Source: Allonocardiopsis opalescens
Lineage (GTDB): Bacteria; Actinomycetota; Actinomycetes; Streptosporangiales; Streptosporangiaceae
Reading direction: 5' to 3'
DNA: 64,000 bases
Assembly (NCBI RefSeq): GCF_003002095.1
Contig: NZ_PVZC01000003.1
Coordinates: 124,001 to 188,000 of the forward strand
In this document: positions 1 to 8,086 of the stretch, in pieces
Layout of the letters: the number at the start of each line of letters is the position of its first letter
How positions within the stretch are numbered: the stretch's first letter is position 1
Notes under the pieces: generated by a model
What the model was told of the DNA's origin: nothing
The model's database searches: none
The model's input: only the letters and a program-made list of their open reading frames with translations
Program-made: the position numbers and the translations under genes

Positions 1-1
1 C

Positions 2-940
2 GCGCTGCGCACCGCGCCGCCGGTGCTCTTCCTGTTCGCGGGCAGCCTGCTGGTCGGCGCCGCGATCGCCGTGGGCAATGTGCTGGTGCCGAGCCTGGTC
101 AAGCGCGACTTCCCGAGCCGGGTGGGCCTGCTCACCGGCGCGTACACCGTGATGCTGTCGGGCTGCGCGGCGGTGGCCGCCGGGGTGACGGTGCCGCTGA
201 TGGACGCCCTCGCGCTGCCGTGGCGCTGGGCGCTCGCCCTGTGGGCGCTGCCGGCGGTGCTGGCGCTGGCGGTGTGGGCGCCGCAGGCGCGCCGGCACAC
301 CAGGGAGCCGCCGCGCCTGCCGGTGCGCGGGCTGTGGCGCAGCGCGCTGGCCTGGCAGGTCACCTGCTACATGGGCCTGCAGTCGCTGCACTTCTACACG
401 CTGACCGCCTGGACTCCGGCGATCTTCGCCGAGCACGGTGTGGACGCGGAGTCGGCCGGCTGGCTGCTGTCGCTGGCCGGGCTGAGCGGACTGCCCGCGT
501 CGCTGGCCGTCTCGCTGCTCGCGGCCCGCTCGCGGCGGCAGGGGCGGTACGCCGCGGCCAATGTGGCGCTGAGCACGGCCGGGGTGCTGGGCCTGCTCGT
601 CGCACCGGTGCAGGGCGCTTACCTGTGGATGGTGCTACTCGGGCTCGGGCAGGGTACCGGGATCAGCGTGGCGCTGCTGCTGATCGTGCTGCGTTCGCCC
701 GACACCGCGCACACCACCGCGCTGTCGGCGATGGCCCAGGGCGTCGGCTACCTGCTGGCGGCGGCCGGCCCGGTGGCGATCGGCCTCTCGCACGACCTGA
801 CGGGCGGCTGGAGGGCCGCGCTGGTCGTCCTGCTGGTGCTGCTGGCGGCGCAGCTGGCCGCCGGGCTTGGGGCCGGGCGCGATCTGCGGGTACAGGGAGC
901 GGTCGAGCCGCTTCCGTCGGTAAACATCAAGCGGGTGTGA
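2..940 (+). CDS. MFS transporter, CynX/NimT-like (5' end cut by window)
   Basis: The reading frame is open from the first bases, so the N-terminal half lies outside the window; about 312 residues are visible. It is a run of hydrophobic membrane segments with short basic loops between them, for example an RRHTREPPR loop near the middle. The arrangement, a six-helix half following a central loop, is that of a major facilitator superfamily member. The order of motifs and the Trp-rich helix before a TLTAWTPAIF stretch resemble the cyanate/nitroimidazole (CynX/NimT) group. The substrate cannot be read from sequence. It ends at a TGA and is followed by a short gene on the same strand with its own possible promoter. 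Confidence 0.75.
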   Translation, partial: ALRTAPPVLFLFAGSLLVGAAIAVGNVLVPSLVKRDFPSRVGLLTGAYTVMLSGCAAVAAGVTVPLMDALALPWRWALALWALPAVLALAVWAPQARRHTREPPRLPVRGLWRSALAWQVTCYMGLQSLHFYTLTAWTPAIFAEHGVDAESAGWLLSLAGLSGLPASLAVSLLAARSRRQGRYAAANVALSTAGVLGLLVAPVQGAYLWMVLLGLGQGTGISVALLLIVLRSPDTAHTTALSAMAQGVGYLLAAAGPVAIGLSHDLTGGWRAALVVLLVLLAAQLAAGLGAGRDLRVQGAVEPLPSVNIKRV

Positions 941-971
941 CACCTCCCACGCCAAGATCAATGGATTCGGA

Positions 972-1000
972 TTGACGTGAAGGTGAACGGAAGGTTAACT
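972..1000 (+). promoter_or_regulatory. Possible vegetative promoter
   Basis: TTGACG at 972-977 and TTAACT at 995-1000 are separated by 17 bases, which fits a principal-sigma promoter. It would give a leader of about 110 bases for the small gene at 1116. Inferred from motif match only. Confidence 0.4.
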
Positions 1001-1115
1001 TGGACCATCTTAGAAGTGTGGGCGTGGTGTGGCGGCAGCCGTACCCGCCGCACAGGGAGGTCGGCCGAACCGTTCACCGGATCGGCCGGCCCTGGGGAGA
1101 GCGGGGTACAGCACG

Positions 1116-1367
1116 ATGGCGATGACGGAACCGGTCATGCTGAGCAGTGCGCCGCAGGTTCTTCTGGGCGTCGCCCACGACGTCGTCAGCAAGACCCGGC
1201 AGGTGCCGCGGCCGCGCTTCGCGCGTGCCGAGGAGGCGCTCGCCGAGGCGCCCGCCGCACCGGTGCGCGCGACCGCGGCATCCAACGCACCGCAGATGGT
1301 GTGGGAGCTGGTCGCCACCGAGGACGGCCGGCAGCGGCCGGAGTGCCGCTGGACGATGAACGACTGA
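1116..1367 (+). CDS. Small hypothetical protein (83 aa)
   Basis: I do not recognise this protein. It begins MAMTEPVML and ends with a charged segment, RQRPECRWTMND. It has no membrane segment, signal peptide or Cys cluster. The frame is open back to 1029, but the ATG at 1116 is the first good start and the upstream residues look like random high-GC translation. A second ATG at 1122 is equally possible. A strong hairpin follows the stop, so it is probably a single transcription unit. Confidence 0.45.
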   Translation: MAMTEPVMLSSAPQVLLGVAHDVVSKTRQVPRPRFARAEEALAEAPAAPVRATAASNAPQMVWELVATEDGRQRPECRWTMND

Positions 1368-1385
1368 CACACCGGAGGGGTTCGC

Positions 1386-1413
1386 AGGCGGTGCCGCGGG
1401 AGCGGCACCGCCT
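1386..1413. terminator. Bidirectional hairpin terminator
   Basis: A perfect 12-bp stem with a GGGA loop, AGGCGGTGCCGC paired with GCGGCACCGCCT, lies between two converging genes and touches the stop codon of the minus-strand gene. There is no T-run, as is usual in high-GC actinobacteria. Confidence 0.7.
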
Positions 1414-2078
1414 CACTGCGTTCCGGGGCCCTCCAGCAGGCCGTGCCGCCGCGCCAGCTCGGCGAGTTCGCCGACGCGGCCCGCCATGATGACGGCCGCG
1501 TGCTCGGTGACCAGCTCGATCGGCCAGTCCCACCAGGCGATCCGGCCCAGCAGCGACGCCTCCTCGCGGGTGAAGCGCTCCCGGATCACGCCGGCGGGGT
1601 TGCCGCCGACGATCGTGTACGGCGCGACGTCGCGGGTGACCACCGCGGCGGTCGCCACCACGGCGCCGTCGCCGATGGCCACCCCGGGCATGATGGTCGC
1701 GCCGCGCCCGATCCACACGTCGTTGCCGACGACGGTGTCGCCGGGCGAGGCGCGCAGCGCGGACCAGGTGTCGAGGGTGCGCTGCTGCCAGGCGCCGTCG
1801 AACATGGTGAACGGATAGGTGGACACCCCCGCCATCAGGTGGCTGCCGGCCGGCATCACGAAGCGCACGCCGGCGGCCAGCTGGCAGAAGCGGCCGAGGA
1901 CCAGCCGCTCGGGGCCGTAGTTGTACAGCACGTTGTCGGTCTCGAAGCGCTCGGCGGCGACCGGGTCGTCGTAGTAGGTGTACTCCCCCACCTCGATCAG
2001 CGGCGAGGTGACCAGCGGTTTCAGGAAGACCACGTTCGGCGCCCGGTCGAGCGGGCGGACGGCTGCGGGGTCGGGCAC
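1413..2078 (-). CDS. CatB/Vat-like xenobiotic O-acetyltransferase
   Basis: A 221-residue left-handed beta-helix acetyltransferase of the xenobiotic acetyltransferase (XAT) group, which includes Vat (streptogramin A) and CatB (chloramphenicol). Visible hallmarks are an N-terminal [27 protein letters not shown], the hexapeptide turns [18 protein letters not shown] and [18 protein letters not shown], and [14 protein letters not shown]. An active-site His precedes [10 protein letters not shown]. The start is a GTG five bases after the ABC-F stop codon, so the two are almost certainly co-transcribed. Vat- or CatB-like proteins of environmental actinobacteria often have unknown substrates. Pairing with a ribosome-protection ABC-F makes a streptogramin- or related drug-resistance role plausible, but this is inference. 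Confidence 0.85.
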   Translation of the reverse strand: MPDPAAVRPLDRAPNVVFLKPLVTSPLIEVGEYTYYDDPVAAERFETDNVLYNYGPERLVLGRFCQLAAGVRFVMPAGSHLMAGVSTYPFTMFDGAWQQRTLDTWSALRASPGDTVVGNDVWIGRGATIMPGVAIGDGAVVATAAVVTRDVAPYTIVGGNPAGVIRERFTREEASLLGRIAWWDWPIELVTEHAAVIMAGRVGELAELARRHGLLEGPGTQ

Positions 2079-2083
2079 GGTGT

Positions 2084-3790
2084 TCAGCTTCGGCTCCTCG
2101 GTTCCTCGGCGGTGGGCGGACGGAGTGCGGCCGGGCGGCCGGCCTCCAGGTGCAGGACGGCGCCGGTCCAGTCGCGGCGCAGCCAGCGGTCGTGGCTGGC
2201 CACCACGATCGCGCCGGGGGCGGTGCGCAGCGCCTCCTCCAGCTCCTCGGCCAGCGCGAGCGAGAGGTGGTTGGTCGGCTCGTCCAGCAGCAGCAGCTGC
2301 GGCGCGTCGGCCACCGCCACGGCGAGGGCGAGCCGGCGGCGCTGCCCGGCGCTGAGCAGGCCGACGGGCCGGTCCAGGTCGCGCGGGGCGATCAGGCCCA
2401 GCTCGCGCAGCGGCGGCCGCTCTGGCGCGCGCTCCCCCAGCGCCTCGGCGTAGACCTGCCCGGCGGTGCGCTCGGGGCGGTCGAAGCGGACGTCCTGCTC
2501 CAGGAGCCGGACCCGGATGCCGCGGCGGTGCGCCACGGTGCCGCGCGCCGGGGCGAGCCGGCCCGCGAGCAGCGCCAGCAGGGTGGACTTGCCCGCGCCG
2601 TTGGGGCCGGTGACCAGCAGCCGCCCCTGGGAGGGCACGTCGAGCCGGTCGAGGACCAGCCGTCCGGGCACCTCGGCGCCGCGCAGCCGCACGGCCGGGC
2701 CGTCGTCGCCGCCGGAGCCGCCGGTGAGCACGCCGGCGAAGCGCAGCGGCGGGCGGGGCTTGCGGACCTGTTCGCGGGTCAGCTCCTCCAGGCGCCGCCG
2801 GGCATTGCGGACCCGGCGGGAGACCTGCCGCTGCACCCGGCCGCCGGAGTAGTCGTAGGCCATCTTCGCCCTGTCGCGCATCGCCCGGCCGGGGGCGACC
2901 TGGCGGGCGGTGGTGCGCACGGACTCGCGCAGTTCGGCCAGCTCCTCCTGCTCGGCCGCCCAGCGCTCCTCCCAGCGGCGGCGCTCGGTGCGCTTGGCGC
3001 GCAGGTAGTCGGTGTAGGCGCCGCCGTACCAGGTGGGACCGTCGCGGGAGGGGTCCAGGTCGAGCAGGCCGGTGCAGACGGCGTCGAGGAATACGCGGTC
3101 GTGGGAGGCGAGCACCACCGCGCCGGGCAGCGCGGCGAGGTGGCCCTCCAGGAAGGCGATCGCGTCGTCGTCGAGGTGGTTGGTGGGTTCGTCCAGCAGC
3201 AGGGCGCGCGGCTGCCGGACGAGCAGCGCGGCCAGGGCGAGCCGGGAGCGCTCGCCGCCGGACAGCTCGCCGATCCGCCGCGAGCGCGCCACCCCGGCCA
3301 GGCCGAGGCCGTCCAGAACCAGGTCGGCGCGGTGGTCGGCCTCCCACAGCTGGTGTGCTTCGGCCCATTCGAGCAGTTCGGCGTAGTCGGCCATCGCCTG
3401 CGGCTCACCGGGCGCGCGCTCCAGGCGCTCGGCGCGGCGGGCCAGCTCGCGCTCTGCCGCGCGCAGCTCGGCCAGCGCCGCCTCCAGCACCCCGCCGACG
3501 GTGGTGTCGGGCGGGTGGGGCGGCTCCTGGTGCAGGAGGCCGGTGTCGGGCGGCCGGGCCAGGGTGCCGGAGTCGGGCTCCTCGATGCCGGCCAGCAGCC
3601 GGAGCAGGGTGGACTTGCCCGCGCCGTTCTCGCCGACCAGGCCGACGCGGTGCCGCGGCGGCGCGCTGAACGAGACGCCGTCCAGCACGGTCGCGCCGTC
3701 GTAGGACTTGGCCAGCTCGGAGGCGATGACGGCGCCGGTCGGCGAGAAGGGCAGCGGCCGGGAAGACGGCGAAGCGAAGGGAGATGACAT
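2084..3790 (-). CDS. ABC-F ribosomal protection protein (antibiotic resistance type)
   Basis: A 568-residue protein with two ATP-binding cassettes and no membrane domain, which is the ABC-F layout. Cassette 1 has Walker [10 protein letters not shown] (53-61), signature LSGGE (176-180) and [13 protein letters not shown] with catalytic Glu at 201. Cassette 2 has GPNGAGKST (395-403), LSAGQ and [11 protein letters not shown] with Glu at about 504. Between them (about 250-350) is a basic, helical inter-domain linker of the type that reaches the ribosomal P-site tRNA and peptidyl-transferase centre in antibiotic-resistance ABC-F proteins. Known relatives in actinobacteria (TlrC, LmrC, VarM groups) protect against macrolides, lincosamides or streptogramins. 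The downstream gene, five bases away, is a Vat/CatB-like acetyltransferase. The leader looks attenuator-like. Confidence 0.9.
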   Translation of the reverse strand: MSSPFASPSSRPLPFSPTGAVIASELAKSYDGATVLDGVSFSAPPRHRVGLVGENGAGKSTLLRLLAGIEEPDSGTLARPPDTGLLHQEPPHPPDTTVGGVLEAALAELRAAERELARRAERLERAPGEPQAMADYAELLEWAEAHQLWEADHRADLVLDGLGLAGVARSRRIGELSGGERSRLALAALLVRQPRALLLDEPTNHLDDDAIAFLEGHLAALPGAVVLASHDRVFLDAVCTGLLDLDPSRDGPTWYGGAYTDYLRAKRTERRRWEERWAAEQEELAELRESVRTTARQVAPGRAMRDRAKMAYDYSGGRVQRQVSRRVRNARRRLEELTREQVRKPRPPLRFAGVLTGGSGGDDGPAVRLRGAEVPGRLVLDRLDVPSQGRLLVTGPNGAGKSTLLALLAGRLAPARGTVAHRRGIRVRLLEQDVRFDRPERTAGQVYAEALGERAPERPPLRELGLIAPRDLDRPVGLLSAGQRRRLALAVAVADAPQLLLLDEPTNHLSLALAEELEEALRTAPGAIVVASHDRWLRRDWTGAVLHLEAGRPAALRPPTAEEPRSRS

Positions 3791-3817
3791 CGGCGACCAT
3801 CCGCGAGGAGGAGTCGG

Positions 3818-3888
3818 AGAGCCCGCCGGGCACTGCCTCCACAGGAGGCGCCTCAGGGCGCGGGCCTGGCTCGATGTCAGCTCTTCAT
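3818..3888 (-). promoter_or_regulatory. Leader with 3-codon ORF and competing hairpins before ABC-F gene
   Basis: On the minus strand an ATG-AAG-AGC-TGA mini-ORF (3888 to 3877) is followed by overlapping inverted repeats. These are GAGCC/GGCTC with GCCCGC/GCGGGC as long-range arms, a GCGCC-CTGA-GGCGC hairpin and a GCCTCC-TGT-GGAGGC hairpin at 3835-3849. They can only form in alternative combinations. This is the layout expected for ribosome-mediated attenuation, a known mode of control for ABC-F resistance genes. No good Shine-Dalgarno precedes the mini-ORF, so the call is tentative. Confidence 0.4.
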
Positions 3889-3951
3889 GATGATCGAGAG
3901 GATAGCCGCAGGGGTGGGGGCGCCGTCAAACGCGTTTGCCCGCGCCGGGCC

Positions 3952-4275
3952 TCAGGAGCGGGTGAGCAGCTCGCGCAGCTCGGCCAGCTTGGCGCGGACC
4001 CGGGTCTGGCCGACCACGCCGCCGGCCATCCCGGACGGGCCGACCATCATGGTGACGTGCACGGCCTCGCCGTGGCGCTCCAGTCGGATCAGGTAGGGGT
4101 AGTGCAGCGCGAAGACCCCGAGGAAGGCCGCCTTGACGGCGCTGCCCTTCTCGGCGGTGCCCTGCACCGGGCTGTCCCAGCGGACCTGGAAGCCCTGGCC
4201 GGTGAGCACGCGGTCCAGCCGCTCCCTGGCCTGCTCCACCTGGCCGGCCAGGTGGAACCGCACCGTGTCGTCCAT
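3952..4275 (-). CDS. Conserved hypothetical protein (107 aa)
   Basis: I do not recognise a named family. The protein starts MDDTVRFHL and contains a mixed alpha/beta pattern, a QVRWDSPVQGT strand, a hydrophobic AAFLGVFALHYPYLIRLE segment that looks like core beta structure rather than a membrane helix, and an amphipathic C-terminal helix. The layout hints at a small cytosolic domain similar in size to SRPBCC or DUF-type proteins. The frame is open to 4314, but ATG 4275 has a GGGAGCG upstream and a sensible N-terminus. A 21-bp hairpin just upstream terminates the SDR gene, so this gene probably has its own promoter. Confidence 0.55.
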   Translation of the reverse strand: MDDTVRFHLAGQVEQARERLDRVLTGQGFQVRWDSPVQGTAEKGSAVKAAFLGVFALHYPYLIRLERHGEAVHVTMMVGPSGMAGGVVGQTRVRAKLAELRELLTRS

Positions 4276-4318
4276 CCGCTCGCGCTCCCGTGGGTCGGCT
4301 TGTCGCCGAATCACCGTA

Positions 4319-4366
4319 CCGGCCCGGCGGCCCGGCGCCGCCGCGGGCGCCGGGCCGCCGGGCCGG
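4319..4366 (-). terminator. 21-bp stem terminator after SDR gene
   Basis: Two perfectly complementary 21-base arms (4319-4339 and 4346-4366) with a six-base loop begin one base after the SDR stop codon on the minus strand. Confidence 0.75.
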
Positions 4367-5245
4367 TCACGCCCCGAACCAGTCCGGGTCGGTGGCGCCG
4401 CCGGTGGCGGCGATGTGCTCCCAGGTCGGGCTGGTGGAGCTTCCGTCGACGTCGGTGAAGCCGTACTCGGCGGCCAGTTCGACCACGGTGCGGACCGCGC
4501 CGGCGTGCCGGGAGACCTCGGGGTCGGCGGCGAGGGCGGCGACGGCGCGGCCGACGAACTCGGTGGACTCCGTCTTGGCGGCCAGCTCCGGCGGCAGCTC
4601 CATCACCTCGGTGTTCATCCACCCCGGTGAGACGATGACCGGGGTGACCCCGGCGGGGGCGAGTTCGGCCGCCAGGCCCCGGCCTAGCCGGTTGACCGCG
4701 GTCTTCAACACGTCGTAGTAGATGTTGCCGGTGTAGCGCTGCGCGTCCACCACCCAGCTCGTCACCACGGCCAGGCCGCCGCGGGTGTCGGTCAGCAGCG
4801 GGGCGGCGCGCTGGAGGGTGAGCAGGTAGGCGCGCAGGCCGGCCGAGTACATCAGGTCCAGGTGGGCGAGGTCGAGCTCCGGCAGCGGGGTGGGCAGCAC
4901 CTCGCGCTCGTAGCCGCCCCAGGCATTGCAGACCAGCACGTCCAGGCGGCCCCGCTCGGCGCGCACCCGCTCGAACAGGGCGGTGACCTGCGCGTCGTCG
5001 GTGTGGTCGCAGCGCACCGGGATACCGGTGCCGCCGCGTGCGGTCACCTCCTCGGCGGTCGTCTCGATGGTGCCGGGCCGCCCGGTCGGGTTGCCGCCGG
5101 TGCGGCTGCTGCGGCCGGTCACGTACACGGTCGCGCCGGCCTCGCCGAGCACCCGGGCGATGCCGCGGCCCGCTCCCCTGCTCGCCCCGGTGACCACCGC
5201 GATCCTGCCGCTCAGGTCCACCGCGTTCGCGTGTCCGCTCGTCAT
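4367..5245 (-). CDS. SDR family oxidoreductase
   Basis: A 292-residue classical short-chain dehydrogenase/reductase. The cofactor loop GASRGAGRGI (TGxxxGxG) follows beta-1 RIAVVTG. TGRSSR after beta-2 suggests NADP(H) preference through its Arg. NAWGG stands for the NNAG motif, VVTSW carries the catalytic Ser, and YYDVLK supplies the Tyr-xxx-Lys pair, followed by PGWMNTEV. The substrate is unknown. It lies 81 bases downstream of the tetR gene on the same strand and is closed by a strong hairpin, so the two probably form one operon controlled by that repressor. Confidence 0.85.
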   Translation of the reverse strand: MTSGHANAVDLSGRIAVVTGASRGAGRGIARVLGEAGATVYVTGRSSRTGGNPTGRPGTIETTAEEVTARGGTGIPVRCDHTDDAQVTALFERVRAERGRLDVLVCNAWGGYEREVLPTPLPELDLAHLDLMYSAGLRAYLLTLQRAAPLLTDTRGGLAVVTSWVVDAQRYTGNIYYDVLKTAVNRLGRGLAAELAPAGVTPVIVSPGWMNTEVMELPPELAAKTESTEFVGRAVAALAADPEVSRHAGAVRTVVELAAEYGFTDVDGSSTSPTWEHIAATGGATDPDWFGA

Positions 5246-5326
5246 GGGTCCTCCCCGTCTCGTTCCGTTCCGCCGGGTCCGGCCGCCCGGCGGATCGATG
5301 CTGGCGGGAGACCCTGACAGGAGCCG

Positions 5327-5953
5327 TCAGGGTTTCGCGGCGGATTCCGGCCGGTCCGGTCCGATGCCGACGGCGGGCAGCACCGCCTGGTCGACGATCT
5401 CGGCCAGCTTCGCGTCGTCGGGGACCTGGTGGGTGTCCATCGCGTACTTGAAGACCAGCGCCTCGCCGATGTCGGCGACGACGGGGGTGATCAACCGGGG
5501 GTCGATCCGGCCCTGCTCGGCGTAGTGCCGCAGCACCGTCAGGGTGAACCTGCCGCCGCGCGGCTCGAAGACGCGCTCGTACAGGGCGCGGGCCAGTTCG
5601 GGGTGGCGGACGCGCTCGGCCACGATGGAGCCGGCCGCCTCGGCGCTGGGGCTCCGCATCCAGTCGACCAGCTGGCGCAGGGCGCGGATCAGGTCGCCGC
5701 GCAGGTCGTCGGAGCCGGGCGAGACGGTCTCCTGCGGGTGCTCGGCGTGGATGGCGTCCAGCAGCACCTCCTGCGGAGAGGACCAGCGCCGGTAGAGCGA
5801 GGTCTTGGCGGTGCCGGCCCGCTTGGCGATGCCCTCCATCGTCAGCCGGCCGAGCCCGGTCTCGGCCACTTCGGCGAGGACGGCGGCGCGGATGGCCGTG
5901 AGCAGTTCCTCGCCGCGCCGGCGCGTCCGGGCGGGCCGTTCGTGCTCGGTCAT
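5327..5953 (-). CDS. TetR family transcriptional repressor
   Basis: A 208-residue regulator. The N-terminal helix-turn-helix reads LTMEGIAKRAGTAKTSLYRRWSSPQEVLLDAI, typical of TetR/AcrR, after a basic RTRRRGEEL lead. The rest is an all-helical ligand and dimerisation domain of the TetR C-terminal 'AefR-like/Tetracyclin_C' type, with an LRQLVDWMRSPSAEA segment. The ligand is unknown. Two 16-bp operator-like repeats lie in the 179-base gap between this gene and the divergent DUF418 gene, so autoregulation plus control of the neighbour is likely. Confidence 0.88.
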   Translation of the reverse strand: MTEHERPARTRRRGEELLTAIRAAVLAEVAETGLGRLTMEGIAKRAGTAKTSLYRRWSSPQEVLLDAIHAEHPQETVSPGSDDLRGDLIRALRQLVDWMRSPSAEAAGSIVAERVRHPELARALYERVFEPRGGRFTLTVLRHYAEQGRIDPRLITPVVADIGEALVFKYAMDTHQVPDDAKLAEIVDQAVLPAVGIGPDRPESAAKP

Positions 5954-5971
5954 GTCACCTCTCCGATTGAA

Positions 5972-6020
5972 GATACGGCAGCGTAGCTTAAACTGCCAAA
6001 GTTAGATACGATTGCGTATC
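5972..6020. promoter_or_regulatory. Twin TetR-type operators
   Basis: GATACG-ATTG-CGTATC (6005-6020) has perfect arms, and a near copy GATACG-GCAG-CGTAGC sits at 5972-5987. They are spaced 33 bases start to start, about three helical turns, so two dimers would bind the same face. They sit between divergent start codons. Confidence 0.7.
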
Positions 6021-6132
6021 CAAGGCCGGGGTCCAACCGCCCCGGCCGCCATGCGCCGGACCGGACGGGAACGGGCCCATCCTGCCGGTCCGGCCGCCGT
6101 GCCACCCGCACCGCCCTACAGGAAGGACCACG

Positions 6133-7311
6133 GTGACCACCCGACCACCGGACACCCTCGGGCCGCCGGCGACCGCCCGGACCGCTCCCCGCTCACTCGC
6201 GCCGGACCTGGCGCGCGGCACCATGCTGCTCGTCATCGCCCTCGCGCACGCCCAGGTGCTCAGCACCGCACTGCCCGGCGCGGCCGCCCTCGACCTCTCC
6301 GGCGCCGCCGCCCACACGGTCGCCGCGGCGCACACCCTGCTGGTGGACAGCCGCGGCTACCCGATGTTCGCCGCCCTGTTCGGCTACGGCCTGGTCCGCA
6401 TCGCGAGCCGGCGCCGCGCGTCGGGCAGCAGCCCGCGCGAGGTCCGCGGGCTGCTGCGCCGCCGCGGCGGCTGGATGGTGCTGATCGGCTTCTGCCACGT
6501 GGCGCTGCTGTTCTACGGCGACATCATCGCCGCCTACGGACTGCTCGCCGTCGCGGCGGCGGGCGCGCTCGCCGCCGGCGGCCGGCGGCTGCTCGGCCAC
6601 GCCGCGCTCTGGGCCGCGATCGGCGCCGCCGTCTTCGGCGCCGCCGGGCCGGCCATCCCGTCCGGCGCCGACCCCACCGACATCGGGCCGCTGCTGTCGG
6701 CCGCATACCGGATGATGTCGTGGGTGCTGACCACCCCGCTGTTCGCGGTGATGGCCGTCGCGCCCTTCCTGGTGGGCATCTGGGCGGCGCGCCTCCGGCT
6801 GCTGGACGAGCCGGAGCGGCACCGCCCCCTGCTGCGCCGCACCGCCGTCATCGGCGTCGCCGCCGCCGTGCTCGGCGGCGTGCCGCTGGCCGTGCTGAAC
6901 TCCGGTCTGGCCGGGGAGCCCGGGATGCTCGCGGTCTCGGCCGCCACCGGGGTGCACACCCTCACCGGCTACTTCGGCGGCCTCGGCTACGCCGCGATCA
7001 TCGCCCTGGTCGCGGTGCGGATCGGCGAGCGGCGCGGCTTCGCGGTGCGGGCGCTGGCCGCGTGCGGGCAGCGCTCCATGTCCTGCTACCTCGCCCAGTC
7101 CGTCGCCTGGCTGATCCTGTTCGAGCCGTACCTGGCCGGGCTCGGCGGCTCGCTGCACCCGCTGGTGGCCGCAGGGGTGGGCACCGGGGTCTGGGCGGTG
7201 ACGGTGCTGCTCGCGTACGCCCTGCACCGCGCCGGGCGGGCCGGTCCGGCCGAGGCGCTGCTGCGGCGGCTCAGCTACGGCCCCCGCCACGCCCGGGTGG
7301 CGGCGGGCTGA
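6133..7311 (+). CDS. DUF418 family membrane protein
   Basis: A 392-residue integral membrane protein with about nine to ten hydrophobic helices. It opens with LAPDLARGTMLLVIALAHAQ, the usual first helix of this family, and closes with the DUF418 domain, recognisable by a GQRSMSCYLAQS segment (family pattern GrmalTnYLlqS) and a final hydrophobic helix before LRRLSYGPRH. Function is unproven; related proteins have acyltransferase-3-like topology and are suspected transporters or envelope enzymes. The GTG start has GGAAGG seven bases upstream. It is divergent from tetR, with paired operators between them. Confidence 0.8.
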   Translation: MTTRPPDTLGPPATARTAPRSLAPDLARGTMLLVIALAHAQVLSTALPGAAALDLSGAAAHTVAAAHTLLVDSRGYPMFAALFGYGLVRIASRRRASGSSPREVRGLLRRRGGWMVLIGFCHVALLFYGDIIAAYGLLAVAAAGALAAGGRRLLGHAALWAAIGAAVFGAAGPAIPSGADPTDIGPLLSAAYRMMSWVLTTPLFAVMAVAPFLVGIWAARLRLLDEPERHRPLLRRTAVIGVAAAVLGGVPLAVLNSGLAGEPGMLAVSAATGVHTLTGYFGGLGYAAIIALVAVRIGERRGFAVRALAACGQRSMSCYLAQSVAWLILFEPYLAGLGGSLHPLVAAGVGTGVWAVTVLLAYALHRAGRAGPAEALLRRLSYGPRHARVAAG

Positions 7312-7319
7312 GCGGCCGC

Positions 7320-7345
7320 GCCCCGGCGGCCACCGCCGCCGGGGC
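7320..7345 (+). terminator. Hairpin terminator
   Basis: GCCCCGGCGGC and GCCGCCGGGGC form an 11-bp stem with a CACC loop just after the DUF418 stop codon. Confidence 0.6.
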
Positions 7346-7408
7346 CGGTCGGCCGACACGGCCGCTCGCGGCGGTGCGCCTGTCGGTGGCGGGCGCTAGC
7401 GTCAGGGC

Positions 7409-8053
7409 ATGCCGGCACAGCCGCGGAGTCCGTCGGGGCGGCCCTACGTCGTCGCCCACACCGCCGTCGCCCTGGACGGCGCCACGACCGGCTTCGAACC
7501 GGACCAGGGCCTGTTCTACCGGCTCGCCGCCGGCTGGAACGAGGACGTCACCCTGGCGGGGGCCGACACCATCCTCGCCCAGGAGCCGGCGCTGGCCGCC
7601 GCCCCCCGCCCCGGACCGGCCGAGGACGGACCGCTGCTGGCCGTCGTCGACGGGCGCGCACGCGTCCGGGAGTGGGCGGCGCTGCGCGAGCTCGGCCACT
7701 GGTCCGGTGTCCTCGCCCTGCACGCCGAGGCCACGCCGCCCCGGCCCGCCGACCGCTCCGTGCCGGAGCTGGTGGCGGGCGCCGAGCGCGTCGACCTCGC
7801 CGCCGCGCTGCGGGCGCTCGGAGAGCGCGAGGGGGTGGAGACGGTGCGCGTCGACAGCGGCGGCGCGCTCACCGGCGCCCTGCTCACCGCCGGACTCCTG
7901 GACGAGGTCAGCCTGCTCGTCCACCCCTGCCTGCCCGCCGAGCCGACCGCCCACCGCTGGCACGGATCCGCGGCGGCCGCCCGCTTCACCCTCGTCGAGA
8001 GCCGCCCCCTCGACGGCGGGCTGGTCTGGCTCCGCTACCGGCCCGCGGACTGA
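7409..8053 (+). CDS. RibD C-terminal (dihydrofolate reductase-like) domain protein
   Basis: A 214-residue protein with the pyrimidine reductase/RibD C-terminal fold. It has an opening strand PYVVAHTAVALDGATTGF, LAGADTILAQEPAL for the NADPH-binding region, a central VRVDSGGALTGALLTAGLLDEVSLLVHPCL (equivalent to the EGG..l..al..aGLvDEl motif), and a closing strand FTLVESRPLDGGLVWLRYRP. Stand-alone copies are common in actinobacteria and their substrates are mostly unknown. The usual EGG is DSGG here. No clear Shine-Dalgarno precedes the ATG, and a TAGCGT about ten bases upstream suggests a near-leaderless transcript. Confidence 0.8.
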   Translation: MPAQPRSPSGRPYVVAHTAVALDGATTGFEPDQGLFYRLAAGWNEDVTLAGADTILAQEPALAAAPRPGPAEDGPLLAVVDGRARVREWAALRELGHWSGVLALHAEATPPRPADRSVPELVAGAERVDLAAALRALGEREGVETVRVDSGGALTGALLTAGLLDEVSLLVHPCLPAEPTAHRWHGSAAAARFTLVESRPLDGGLVWLRYRPAD

Positions 8054-8086
8054 CGCACCGCGCCGCCGGCGCCGCGGCCCGGTGGG

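Noticed and set aside
1413-3368. 651-residue minus-strand open frame spanning acetyltransferase and ABC-F
   Set aside because: Only its last 221 codons are the acetyltransferase; the rest is an out-of-frame, Arg/Ala-rich shadow of the ABC-F gene.
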